Assembly (NCBI GenBank): GCA_902783515.1
Contig: CACZRK010000001.1
Coordinates: forward strand, 1 to 8,149
DNA: 8,149 bases
Reading direction: 5' to 3'
Source: an uncultured Coriobacteriaceae bacterium
GTDB lineage: Bacteria; Actinomycetota; Coriobacteriia; Coriobacteriales; UMGS124
Positions 1 through 6,314 of this stretch are shown here, one piece after another. The stretch's first letter is position 1. Each line of letters starts with the position of its first letter. The translations under genes were made by a program, and so were the position numbers. The notes beneath the pieces are model-generated. The model was not told the DNA's origin and searched no databases. It saw only the letters and a list, made by a program, of their open reading frames with translations.

Positions 1-1772
1 ACGGCCTGGCGCTGCATGTTCGCGCCCATCAGCCTGCGCTTGGCGTCGTCGTGCTCCAGGAACGGGATGAGCGTCGCGGCGATGGAGATCATCTGGCGCG
101 GCGAGACGTCCATGTAGTCGACCTCGTTGACCGGCACGTCGGCCGGGGTGCCGAAGTCGCCGTAGAAGTCCTTCGTACGGGCGATGACGTGCGTGGCCTT
201 CTTGACCTCGCCGGTCACCGGGTCCACGTTGACGTACTCGCGCGTCTGCTCGTCGTAGCGCTCGGCGGCCTGCGCGATGACGTGCGACTCCTCCTCGTCG
301 GCGGTCATGTAGTCGATCTGGTCCGTGACCTTGCCGTCAACGACGCGGCGATACGGCGCCTCGATGAAGCCGTACTTGTTCACGCGCGCGTAGATGGCGA
401 GCGAGCCAATGAGGCCGATGTTCGGGCCTTCGGGGGTCTCGATCGGGCACATGCGCGAATAGTGCGAGTTGTGGACGTCGCGGGCCTCGGTCGGGACGTT
501 CGTGCGGCGCGACGAGCCCGTCTTGTGGCCGGCGACGCCGCCCGGGCCGAGCGCGGACAGACGGCGCTTGTGCGTGAGGCCGGCGAGCGGGTTGTTCTGG
601 TCCATGGACTGGGAGAGCTGCGAGGAGCCGAAGAACTCCTTGATGGACGCCACGATCGGCCTGATGTTGATCAGCGACTGCGGCGTGATGTCCTCGACCT
701 CCTGGGAGGCCATGCGCTCGCGGACCACGCGCTCCATGCGGGACAGGCCCGTGCGGAACTGGTTGGCGACGAGCTCGCCGACGGTGCGCACGCGACGGTT
801 GCCGAAGTGGTCGCGCTCGTCGACGACGTAGCCCTCCTCGCCGTCATGCAGCTTGATGAGGTACTTGAGCGCCGCGATGATGTCCTCGGGCGTCAGCACG
901 TACACGTCATCGGCGACGTCAAGGCCGAGCTTCTTGTTCAGCTTGTAGCGGCCGACGGACGCCAGGTTGTAGCGCTGCTGGTTGAAGAACAGGCCGTCGA
1001 TGAGGGACTTGGCTGAGTCCAGCGTGGGCGGCTCGCCCGGGCGCTGGCGCTTGTAGAGCTCGATGAGGGCGTCGTCGCGCGTGGAGGTCGTGTCGCGCTC
1101 CAGCGTGCGGCGCACCATGTCGGAGTCGCCGAGGAGATCGATGATCTCCTGGTCGGTCTCCGCGATGCCGAGGCCGCGCAGGAACGTCGTCGCCGGCTGC
1201 TTGCGTTTGCGGTCGATGCTCACGACGAGCGTGCCGCGCTTGTCCGTCTCGAACTCCAGCCACGCGCCGCGCGTCGGGATGAACTGCACGCGGTAGACGA
1301 GCTTGTTCGCGTCAATCTCACGGAAGTAGTAGACGCCCGGCGAGCGGACGAGCTGCGAAACGACGACGCGCTCGGTGCCGTTGATGATGAAGGTGCCGCT
1401 GTCGGTCATGAGCGGGAAGTCGCCCATGAAGACGACCTGCTCCTTCATCTCGCCTGTCTCCTTGTTCACGAACCTGACCTCGATGAGGAGCGGGGCCTGG
1501 TACGTGATGTCCTTCTCCTTGCACTCCTCAACGGTGTGCTTCGGGTCACCGAACTCATGGGCGCCGAAGGTCACCTCGAGCGTCTTGGAGACGTTCTCGA
1601 TGGGAGAGATCTCCTTGAACGCCTCTTGGAGGCCTTCGTTCATGAAACGGTTGAAGGATTCCTTCTGGACCGCAATCAGGTTCGGGAGCTCCATGACCTC
1701 CGGGATGCGGCCGAAGTTGATCCTCTCGCGATACGTGCGCGTGGGGATGGGAGCGATTTCTAGATTGCCCAC
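1..1772 (-). CDS. rpoB: RNA polymerase β subunit, N-terminal 590 residues (3' end cut by window)
   Basis: This is the β subunit of core RNA polymerase, which forms part of the active-site cleft and the rifamycin pocket. The translation starts MGNLEIAPIPTRTYRERINF. Landmarks are SQLVRSPGV (around 139-147), the rifampicin-binding region from SSQLSQ (383-388) to LSALGPGG (405-412), CPIETPEGPNIGL, VDYMDVSP and GANMQRQAV at the window edge. Residue 389 aligns with E. coli 514, and the 125-residue shortfall fits absence of lobe insertion SI1. The start is GTG at 1770-1772, chosen because a strong AAGGAGGA lies 8 bases upstream; the frame meets a stop at 1809-1811. Oddities: Ser replaces Phe514, fork loop 2 is 8 residues longer than in E. 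coli, and a later loop is 18 residues longer. The gene normally follows rplL directly, but here murE intervenes. The identity is certain; the C-terminal half and rpoC lie outside the window. Confidence 0.98.
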   Translation of the reverse strand, partial: MGNLEIAPIPTRTYRERINFGRIPEVMELPNLIAVQKESFNRFMNEGLQEAFKEISPIENVSKTLEVTFGAHEFGDPKHTVEECKEKDITYQAPLLIEVRFVNKETGEMKEQVVFMGDFPLMTDSGTFIINGTERVVVSQLVRSPGVYYFREIDANKLVYRVQFIPTRGAWLEFETDKRGTLVVSIDRKRKQPATTFLRGLGIAETDQEIIDLLGDSDMVRRTLERDTTSTRDDALIELYKRQRPGEPPTLDSAKSLIDGLFFNQQRYNLASVGRYKLNKKLGLDVADDVYVLTPEDIIAALKYLIKLHDGEEGYVVDERDHFGNRRVRTVGELVANQFRTGLSRMERVVRERMASQEVEDITPQSLINIRPIVASIKEFFGSSQLSQSMDQNNPLAGLTHKRRLSALGPGGVAGHKTGSSRRTNVPTEARDVHNSHYSRMCPIETPEGPNIGLIGSLAIYARVNKYGFIEAPYRRVVDGKVTDQIDYMTADEEESHVIAQAAERYDEQTREYVNVDPVTGEVKKATHVIARTKDFYGDFGTPADVPVNEVDYMDVSPRQMISIAATLIPFLEHDDAKRRLMGANMQRQA

Positions 1773-1780
1773 CAGGCGAC

Positions 1781-1788
1781 TCCTCCTT
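1781..1788 (-). promoter_or_regulatory. Ribosome binding site deciding the rpoB GTG start
   Basis: AAGGAGGA on the minus strand is an almost full match to the anti-Shine-Dalgarno sequence. It sits 8 bases before the GTG codon at 1770-1772. No ATG in frame competes upstream before the stop at 1809-1811, so this site fixes the start. Confidence 0.85.
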
Positions 1789-1816
1789 CGAGGTAGAGAA
1801 TAGACGCATTATTCGC

Positions 1817-1854
1817 AGTATATTATCGTACTCGAGACGGCGCCAATTCGTCAA
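1817..1854 (-). promoter_or_regulatory. Candidate σ70-type promoter for rpoB
   Basis: Two overlapping readings exist in this AT-rich patch. One is TTGACG (1849-1854), 18 bases, then TACGAT (1825-1830). The other is TTGGCG (1841-1846), 18 bases, then TATACT (1817-1822). Either would give a leader of a few tens of bases before the GTG start. The patch stands out from very GC-rich surroundings. GTCAA and TTGAC form an inverted repeat across the -35 area, which may be chance. The promoter is inferred from sequence only; it would let rpoB be transcribed independently of murE. Confidence 0.55.
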
Positions 1855-1973
1855 CGGTTGCGCATTGACTTACCGGGACAGAACGCGTAACCTAACAAAC
1901 TTCCAACAATCGCCCGGCGCGCGCACCATCGCTGCCGCGCCGGCTCGCCGTGGCGGAATCGCTCGGCAGGCGT

Positions 1974-2003
1974 GACGCGCCCCGCGGACGTCGGCCGCGC
2001 GTC
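1974..2003 (-). other. GC-rich hairpin at the murE stop codon
   Basis: GACGCGC and GCGCGTC form a 7-bp stem that overlaps the TGA stop of murE. No run of T follows on the minus strand, so it lacks the hallmark of an intrinsic terminator. It may weaken read-through into rpoB or protect the 3' end, or it may simply reflect the base composition here. Confidence 0.3.
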
Positions 2004-3591
2004 AGCCGACCGCGCCCGCGGCCGTCCCCTCGCCCTCGTACGGGGCGCCCACCACTTCGCAGAACACGCGCGCGTCCGGACCGTACGGCTCGTCCACACG
2101 GTTGCGCAGCATGGTCGTCTCGGCCCCCTTGCCGGCTATGACGACGACGGCGGGCCGCGCGGCGCCGTCCACGGCCCGACGGATCGCCTCCTCGCGGCGC
2201 TCGACCACCTCGTAGGCGCCGCCGGCGGCCGTGACCGCGCGCCCGATCTCGGCGCAGACGTCGGCGACGCGCGCCGTGTCCGGCTCGTCCTCGGTCAGGA
2301 TGACGCGGTCGGCGAGCTCCCCCGCCGCGCGACCGAGGCCCGCGCGGCGGTCGAGGCCGCGCGTGCCGCAGGACCCGAAGACGACCGTGACCTGACGGTC
2401 GGGGAACTCCTCGCGAACCGCGCCCAGCAGCGCCCGCATGCTCATCTCGTTGTGCGCGTAGTCGATGACGCCCACCACCGCGCCGTCTGGCGAGCGGTGC
2501 AGCTCGCCGCGGCCGGGCACGCGCACCTCGCGCAGGCCGCGCGCCATCGCGTCGTGACTCACGCCGAGCACCTCGCACGCCGCGACGGCGGCGACGGCGT
2601 TCTGGACGTTGTACGCACCCAGCGCGGCGAACGCCAGCCTCACAGGGCCGCGCGGGGTCGCGATCGCGAGGTCCCAGCGCGCGAGTCCCCGGCGCGTCGC
2701 CTCGACCAGCCGCACGTCGGCCATGGGGGCGGCGGGAGCCTGCCCCTCGGGGACCTGCGGGTCGTAGGTCACGACGCGCGGGCACGCCGCATGCGCCGCG
2801 CGCAGGATCTCGTCGGCGTGGTCGCTGCGCACGTTGACGACCGCGACGTCGCTCTGCGCAAAGATGCGCAGCTTGGATGAGAAGTAGTCCTGGAACGTCG
2901 GGTGCTCGATCGGGCTGATGTGGTCCTCGCCGATGTTGGTGAACATGCCCACCGCGAAGCGGGTCCCGAGCGTGCGGTCGTACTTGAGCCCCTGGCTCGA
3001 CGCCTCCATCACCACGACGTCGCAGCCGGCGTCGACGGCGTTCGCGAGGTGTCGCTGGAGCTCCACGGACTCGGGCGTCGTGTTGTGCGAGGGGCGACGC
3101 GCCATGCCGTCGTCGATGACGAGGCCGGTGAACATCCCCGATCGCGGCGCGACGCCGGCGCGAGGGGCGCGGGCGCGCAGGATGGCGTCCACGTAGTAGG
3201 CGGTCGTGGTCTTGCCCTTCGTGCCGGTGATGCCGACGACGCGCAGGCGGCGCGAGGGCTCGCCGAAGAAGGCGCAGGCGAGCTCGGCCATCGCGCGGCG
3301 GACGTCACGGACGACGATGGCGGGCACGCTCGCGTCGGGCTCGTGCTCGGACAGGCACGCCACGGCGCCGCGCGCGACGGCGTCGGCAAGATAGGCGGGC
3401 TTGAACGCGGCGCCCTTGCAGACGAAGAGGGCGCCCGGGCGCACGGCGCGCGAGTCATAGGTGACGTCGGTCACGACTGTGCGCGCGACCGCTCCTGGGT
3501 CCATGTCCTCAGGAACCACGAACCGGGCGTCGAGCGCCCCATCCGCCGTCAGGACCTCCACGGCCTTTGCCACGCGCATCGCATGCCCCAT
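2002..3591 (-). CDS. murE: MurE-family UDP-MurNAc-dipeptide ligase
   Basis: This cytoplasmic Mur ligase adds the third, usually diamino, amino acid to UDP-MurNAc-L-Ala-D-Glu using ATP. Numbered from ATG 3591 (529 aa), the ATP loop GITGTKGKTTT is at 120-130, the MurE-type TTPE at 171-174, ASSQG near 197-201, and the lysine of DYFSSKL (likely carbamylated) at 240. DYAHNE is at 377-382 and GKGAE at 487-491. The stretch NIGEDHISPIEHPTF resembles Lys-adding Gram-positive MurE proteins as I recall them. The E. coli meso-DAP motif DNPR is replaced by DEPD (435-438), so DAP is unlikely to be the substrate; Lys or Orn is my inference. Starts at GTG 3606 or ATG 3579 are possible; 3591 fits AGAGGGG 5 bases upstream. 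It lies between rplL and rpoB, an unusual place, and is richer in GC than its neighbours. Another MurE may exist elsewhere in the genome. Confidence 0.9.
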   Translation of the reverse strand: MGHAMRVAKAVEVLTADGALDARFVVPEDMDPGAVARTVVTDVTYDSRAVRPGALFVCKGAAFKPAYLADAVARGAVACLSEHEPDASVPAIVVRDVRRAMAELACAFFGEPSRRLRVVGITGTKGKTTTAYYVDAILRARAPRAGVAPRSGMFTGLVIDDGMARRPSHNTTPESVELQRHLANAVDAGCDVVVMEASSQGLKYDRTLGTRFAVGMFTNIGEDHISPIEHPTFQDYFSSKLRIFAQSDVAVVNVRSDHADEILRAAHAACPRVVTYDPQVPEGQAPAAPMADVRLVEATRRGLARWDLAIATPRGPVRLAFAALGAYNVQNAVAAVAACEVLGVSHDAMARGLREVRVPGRGELHRSPDGAVVGVIDYAHNEMSMRALLGAVREEFPDRQVTVVFGSCGTRGLDRRAGLGRAAGELADRVILTEDEPDTARVADVCAEIGRAVTAAGGAYEVVERREEAIRRAVDGAARPAVVVIAGKGAETTMLRNRVDEPYGPDARVFCEVVGAPYEGEGTAAGAVG

Positions 3592-3626
3592 GCTGTCCCC
3601 TCTCACGCACCGCTGTCCGAATACCA

Positions 3627-3665
3627 GAAAAGCGGGAGCCAGGCGATGCCCGACCCCCGCTTCTC
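3627..3665 (-). terminator. Intrinsic terminator after rplL
   Basis: An uninterrupted stem of 18 pairs, including a few G-U pairs, closes on a 3-base loop (ATC), with GAGAAGCGGG on the 5' side and CCCGCTTTTC on the 3' side. The only T-run is the TTTT at 3628-3631, which is partly drawn into the stem. It begins 18 bases after the rplL stop and ends 35 bases before the chosen murE start, so it should reduce transcription of murE and rpoB from the ribosomal promoter. Confidence 0.8.
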
Positions 3666-3683
3666 AACGCGTTGGAGCGCGAA

Positions 3684-4049
3684 CTACTTGATGGTGACGG
3701 TAGCGCCAGCCTCTTCGAGCTGCTTCTTCGCGTCCTCGGCCTTGTCCTTGGCGACGGCGGTCAGCAGGGTGCTGGGGCAACCGTCGACGGCCTCCTTGGC
3801 CTCCTTGAGGCCAAGGCCGGTGAGGCTGCGGACGACCTTGATGACGCCGATCTTCTGGGAGCCGAAGCTCTCGAGCACGACGTCAAACTCGGTCTTCTCC
3901 TCCTCGGCGGGGGCGGCGCCACCGGCGACGGCGACGGGGGCAGCGGCGGAAACGCCGAAGACCTCCTCCATCTCCTTGACGAGCTCGGAGAGCTCGAGGG
4001 CCGGCATCTCCTTAACGGCGTTGATGATGTCCTCATGGGTAAGAGCCAT
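3684..4049 (-). CDS. rplL: Ribosomal protein L7/L12 (bL12)
   Basis: This is the stalk protein of the large subunit. It is present in several copies bound to L10 and recruits EF-Tu, EF-G and other GTPases. The 121 residues match the family length. An acidic helical N-terminal part (1-32) dimerises and binds L10, an Ala/Gly/Pro hinge runs about 33-50, and the C-terminal domain (53-121) carries TGLGLKEAKEAVDG, the factor-binding helix. A cysteine at 91 in the sequence DGCPS looks uncommon to me. The start ATG is preceded by AAGAAGGAG with 7 bases between. It follows rplJ by 88 bases, and its own strong ribosome binding site fits the need for more L12 than L10. A terminator follows. Confidence 0.97.
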   Translation of the reverse strand: MALTHEDIINAVKEMPALELSELVKEMEEVFGVSAAAPVAVAGGAAPAEEEKTEFDVVLESFGSQKIGVIKVVRSLTGLGLKEAKEAVDGCPSTLLTAVAKDKAEDAKKQLEEAGATVTIK

Positions 4050-4075
4050 GATGAAACTCCTTCTTTACAAGCGTG

Positions 4076-4091
4076 CGTCGCGCGTGCGACG
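4076..4091 (-). other. Small hairpin between rplJ and rplL
   Basis: CGTCGC and GCGACG form a 6-bp stem with a 4-base loop in the 88-base gap. It lies 12 bases upstream of the rplL Shine-Dalgarno sequence. It may separate translation or RNA decay of the two genes; there is no T-run, so it is not a terminator. Its significance is uncertain. Confidence 0.3.
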
Positions 4092-4137
4092 TGACTGATG
4101 CAGAAAATGGCGAAGCGCGGTTGGAGCGACGGCCTGC

Positions 4138-4635
4138 TTACGCAGCGGGCTCCTCCGTCTTCTGCTCGGCGATGAGCTGGATCGCGCGGGCGAACTTGGA
4201 CATCGGGTTCTGCATCGTGCGCAGCAGCGTAGAGAGCAGCTCCTCGCGAGAAGGCAGGTCGGCGATGGCGTTGGCCTCGTCGGCACCGATGACCTTACCG
4301 TCGGCGTAGCCGCCCTTGAGCTCCGGGAGCTTGACCTCCTTGGCCATGTTCTTCACGGCCTTGGCCGGCGCGGCCAGGTCGCTCTTGTAGAAGACGAAGG
4401 CGTTGGGGCCATCCAGGAGCTCGTCCATCTCGGGCAGGCCGGCGTTCTTCAGGCACATGCGGAAGATGTTGTTCTTCAGGACGGCGCAGGTGGCGTCAGC
4501 CTCGCGCAGGTTCTTGCGGAGCTCGCCGAACTGCTTGACGGTCAGGCCACGGTAGTCGATGACGTAGAAGCCAGCGGACTCCTTCAGCAGCTCGTCGATC
4601 TTGGCGGCCTGGTCAATCTTTTTCTGAGTAGGCAT
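4138..4635 (-). CDS. rplJ: Ribosomal protein L10 (uL10)
   Basis: L10 anchors the L7/L12 dimers to the large subunit, and in many bacteria the L10-L12 complex represses its own mRNA. The 165 residues match the family. MPTQKKIDQAAKIDELL begins the protein, FYVIDYRGLTVKQFGELRKNL (about 23-43) is the typical RNA-binding core, KNNIFRMCLKNAG follows, and the C-terminal helix that binds L12 ends in QLIAEQKTEEPAA. The start at 4635 is set by AAAGGAGG 7 bases upstream. A longer reading from 4713 would run through the attenuator hairpin and is rejected. The gene is preceded by an L10-type leader and forms a unit with rplL. Confidence 0.97.
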   Translation of the reverse strand: MPTQKKIDQAAKIDELLKESAGFYVIDYRGLTVKQFGELRKNLREADATCAVLKNNIFRMCLKNAGLPEMDELLDGPNAFVFYKSDLAAPAKAVKNMAKEVKLPELKGGYADGKVIGADEANAIADLPSREELLSTLLRTMQNPMSKFARAIQLIAEQKTEEPAA

Positions 4636-4692
4636 AGTTGCACCTCCTTTCCTCGTGCGCGATCGGCCTTGTGACAGAAGGTCGGCCGCGAC

Positions 4693-4816
4693 GGGAAAAG
4701 AGCGCGGCCCCATCTGCTGAGCGCAGGTGGGGCCGCGGATGTCTCATTCCTCGGACCACCTCGGCAGGCGGGTCACCCCATTGAGCCTCTCGGCACCGGC
4801 TGTCTCTGGCAGCTGA
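4693..4816 (-). promoter_or_regulatory. L10 leader, autoregulatory mRNA region of rplJ-rplL
   Basis: The untranslated RNA upstream of rplJ contains GGGGTGACCCGCC followed by TGCCGAGGTGG, which I recognise as resembling the conserved part of L10 leaders, where the L10-L12 complex binds. It ends in the attenuator hairpin listed separately. AGGTGG at 4756-4761 is complementary to CCACCT at 4725-4730 inside the attenuator stem, a possible though short antiterminator pairing. The call rests on position, motif and structure. The 5' boundary is approximate because no start site is clear. Confidence 0.7.
4696..4737 (-). terminator. Attenuator hairpin in the rplJ leader
   Basis: CGCGGCCCCA pairs perfectly with TGGGGCCGCG, and after one C-A mismatch CTGC pairs with GCAG around a 5-base loop. 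CTCTTTTCCC follows on the minus strand. The hairpin ends about 60 bases before the rplJ start codon, so it would cut the transcript before any coding sequence. A terminator in this position regulated by L10(L12)4 is known from the Bacillus subtilis rplJL operon. Confidence 0.8.
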
Positions 4817-4862
4817 TCGTGCATGGTGATATGTGCCCTTGCGGACAACTTGTACAGTATGC

Positions 4863-4908
4863 AAAACGCGCGCCGCCCCGTCAATGTGCATGACGGAACG
4901 GCGCGCGT
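4863..4908 (-). terminator. Intrinsic terminator after rplA
   Basis: An 18-bp stem starting ACGCGCGCC and ending GGCGCGCGT, with two G-U pairs inside, closes on the 7-base loop TGCACAT. TTTT at 4863-4866 follows, its first base being drawn into the stem. It lies 44 bases past the rplA stop and separates the rplK-rplA unit from the rplJ leader. Confidence 0.85.
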
Positions 4909-4952
4909 GTTCACAGCACGTCCATGCCCGCGAGATTCGCGCGCAGGGATTC

Positions 4953-5681
4953 TTACTCGGCGGCCGCGAGGGTCGTGGCCTCGGCGAAGTTGTGCTGGAT
5001 GAGCGGGTCGACCTTGATGCCCGGGCCCATGGTCGTCGAGATGGAGATCGACTTGACGTACTTACCCTTAGATGAGGAAGGCTTGACGTGCAGGATCTCG
5101 GTGTAGAGCGCAGCGTAGTTCTCGACGAGCTGCTCGACCGTGAAGGACGCGCGGCCGATGGCCACGTGGCAGATGCCGTAGCGGTCGGCGCGATACTCGA
5201 CGCGACCGGCCTTGAGCTCCTTGACCATCTTGGCGACGTCCATGGTCACGGTGCCGAGCTTGGGGTTCGGCATGAGGCCGCGCGGGCCGAGGACGCGGCC
5301 GAGGCGGCCGACCTTGGCCATCATGTTCGGCGTGGCGATGGCGGCGTCGAAGTTGATCTCGCCGGCGTTGATCTGCGCCACGAGCTCGTCGGAACCCACG
5401 AGGTCCGCGCCGGCCTCCTCGGCCTCGCGAGCCTTGTCGCCCTCGGCGAAGACGGCGACGCGGACGGTCTTGCCCGTGCCGTTCGGCAGCGCGATAGAGC
5501 CGCGGATGTTCTGGTCGGCCTTGCGGGTGTCCACGCCCAGGCGGAAGTGGACCTCAACGGTCTCGTCGAACTTCGCGGACGCGTCCTTCGCGAGGGTCAG
5601 CGCCTCGAGCGGGGCGTACAGGTGCGTCGCGTCGATCTTCTCGGCGAGCGCCCGATACCTCTTGCCATGCTTCTGTGCCAT
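4953..5681 (-). CDS. rplA: Ribosomal protein L1 (uL1)
   Basis: L1 forms the mobile stalk near the ribosomal E site, helps release deacylated tRNA, and in several bacteria represses translation of its own operon. The 242 residues are close to the usual 230 or so, with a short Ala-rich tail. Typical features are MAQKHGKRYRALAEKID at the start, NGTGKTVRVAVFA (about 67-79), and VGRLGRVLGPRGLMPNPKLGT (about 123-143), followed by a C-terminal KSISISTTMGPGIKVD. AAGGAG lies 6 bases before the ATG. It follows rplK by 87 bases, in which I see only GC-rich hairpin potential around GGGG and CCCC runs, and no clear promoter. A terminator follows. Confidence 0.97.
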   Translation of the reverse strand: MAQKHGKRYRALAEKIDATHLYAPLEALTLAKDASAKFDETVEVHFRLGVDTRKADQNIRGSIALPNGTGKTVRVAVFAEGDKAREAEEAGADLVGSDELVAQINAGEINFDAAIATPNMMAKVGRLGRVLGPRGLMPNPKLGTVTMDVAKMVKELKAGRVEYRADRYGICHVAIGRASFTVEQLVENYAALYTEILHVKPSSSKGKYVKSISISTTMGPGIKVDPLIQHNFAEATTLAAAE

Positions 5682-5768
5682 GTTCTCTCCTTAGAGTGGT
5701 GGTGGCGAGCGATGCTCTCCCACAGAGGGGATCCGTGCGGGTCCCCCGAATGCCTGACGATGCCGAGA

Positions 5769-6203
5769 CTACTCGGCGGGCTCCACGGTGACGCCCATGG
5801 AGCGGGCGGTGCCGGCGACGATGCTCATGGCAGCCTCGATGCTGTTCGCGTTGAGGTCGGGCATCTTGGTCTCGGCGATCTGGCGCAGCTGAGCCTGCGT
5901 GAGCTGGCCGACCTTGTCGCGCTGCGGCACGGCGGAGCCGGACTTGATGCCGAGGGCCTGCTTGATCAGCACGGGCGCGGGCGGGGTCTTCGTGATGAAC
6001 TCGAAGCTATTGTCCTCGTAGACCGTGATCTCAACAGGGATGATCGTGCCGGACTGATCCTTGGTGCGATCGTTGAACTCCTTGCAGAACGCCATGATGT
6101 TGACGCCCTGCGCGCCGAGCGCCGGACCGACGGGCGGCGCCGGGTTGGCGGCGCCGGCAGGGATCTGGAGCTTAACGAAGCCCGTAACCTTCTTCTTGGC
6201 CAT
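5769..6203 (-). CDS. rplK: Ribosomal protein L11 (uL11)
   Basis: L11 binds the GTPase-associated region of 23S rRNA at the base of the L7/L12 stalk and is needed for RelA activation in bacteria that have it. The 144 residues match the family. The N-terminal domain carries KLQIPAGAANPAPPVGPALG (about 11-30); its prolines form the thiopeptide (thiostrepton) binding face, and none is altered. The C-terminal RNA-binding domain includes KMPDLNANSIEAAMSIVAGTARSMG in its last 35 residues. GAGGAA stands just before the ATG. It follows nusG by 111 bases that contain a hairpin and repeats but no promoter I can see, so it is probably cotranscribed with secE-nusG. Confidence 0.97.
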   Translation of the reverse strand: MAKKKVTGFVKLQIPAGAANPAPPVGPALGAQGVNIMAFCKEFNDRTKDQSGTIIPVEITVYEDNSFEFITKTPPAPVLIKQALGIKSGSAVPQRDKVGQLTQAQLRQIAETKMPDLNANSIEAAMSIVAGTARSMGVTVEPAE

Positions 6204-6253
6204 CTTGCTTCCTCATCCTTCGAATGTCCTACAGACGTACCTATTCGCGACGC

Positions 6254-6283
6254 CGCGTGAGAAGCCCCCTCGCAGGGCACGCG
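6254..6283 (-). other. Nested hairpin upstream of rplK
   Basis: CGCGTG pairs with CACGCG (6 bp), and inside it CCCT pairs with AGGG around the loop GCG. It lies about 50 bases before the rplK start. In other bacteria L1 binds a structured site near rplK to control the L11-L1 genes, so this is a candidate for that site. I cannot match the L1-binding motif with certainty. Confidence 0.3.
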
Positions 6284-6314
6284 ACGCATGGCGACAAACG
6301 TGAATCGCGACGCC

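Noticed and set aside
51..1016. 321-codon plus-strand reading frame
   Set aside because: It lies antisense inside rpoB; high GC at third positions removes stops on the opposite strand. The product is a low-complexity run of R, D, V, L and G with no family resemblance.
1555..1854. 99-codon minus-strand frame starting before rpoB
   Set aside because: It overlaps the start of rpoB in another frame; the strong Shine-Dalgarno fits the rpoB GTG, and the product resembles nothing.
1892..2785. 297-codon minus-strand frame overlapping murE
   Set aside because: It is an out-of-frame shadow of murE, Arg/Gly-rich, without recognisable motifs.
1972..4098. Long plus-strand frames across murE and rplL
   Set aside because: They are antisense to clear murE and rplL genes, have His/Arg/Ala-rich composition and no plausible ribosome binding sites.
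4636..4713. 26-residue N-terminal extension of L10
   Set aside because: It would run across the attenuator hairpin and the ribosome binding site of the normal start; 165 residues is the family length.
4817..4862. Promoter for rplJ between the rplA terminator and the L10 leader
   Set aside because: TTGTCC and CATATC-like elements are present but never with acceptable spacing, so I do not call one.
5682..5768. L1-binding operator between rplK and rplA
   Set aside because: GGGG and CCCC runs can form a short imperfect hairpin, but I cannot match an L1-site motif.
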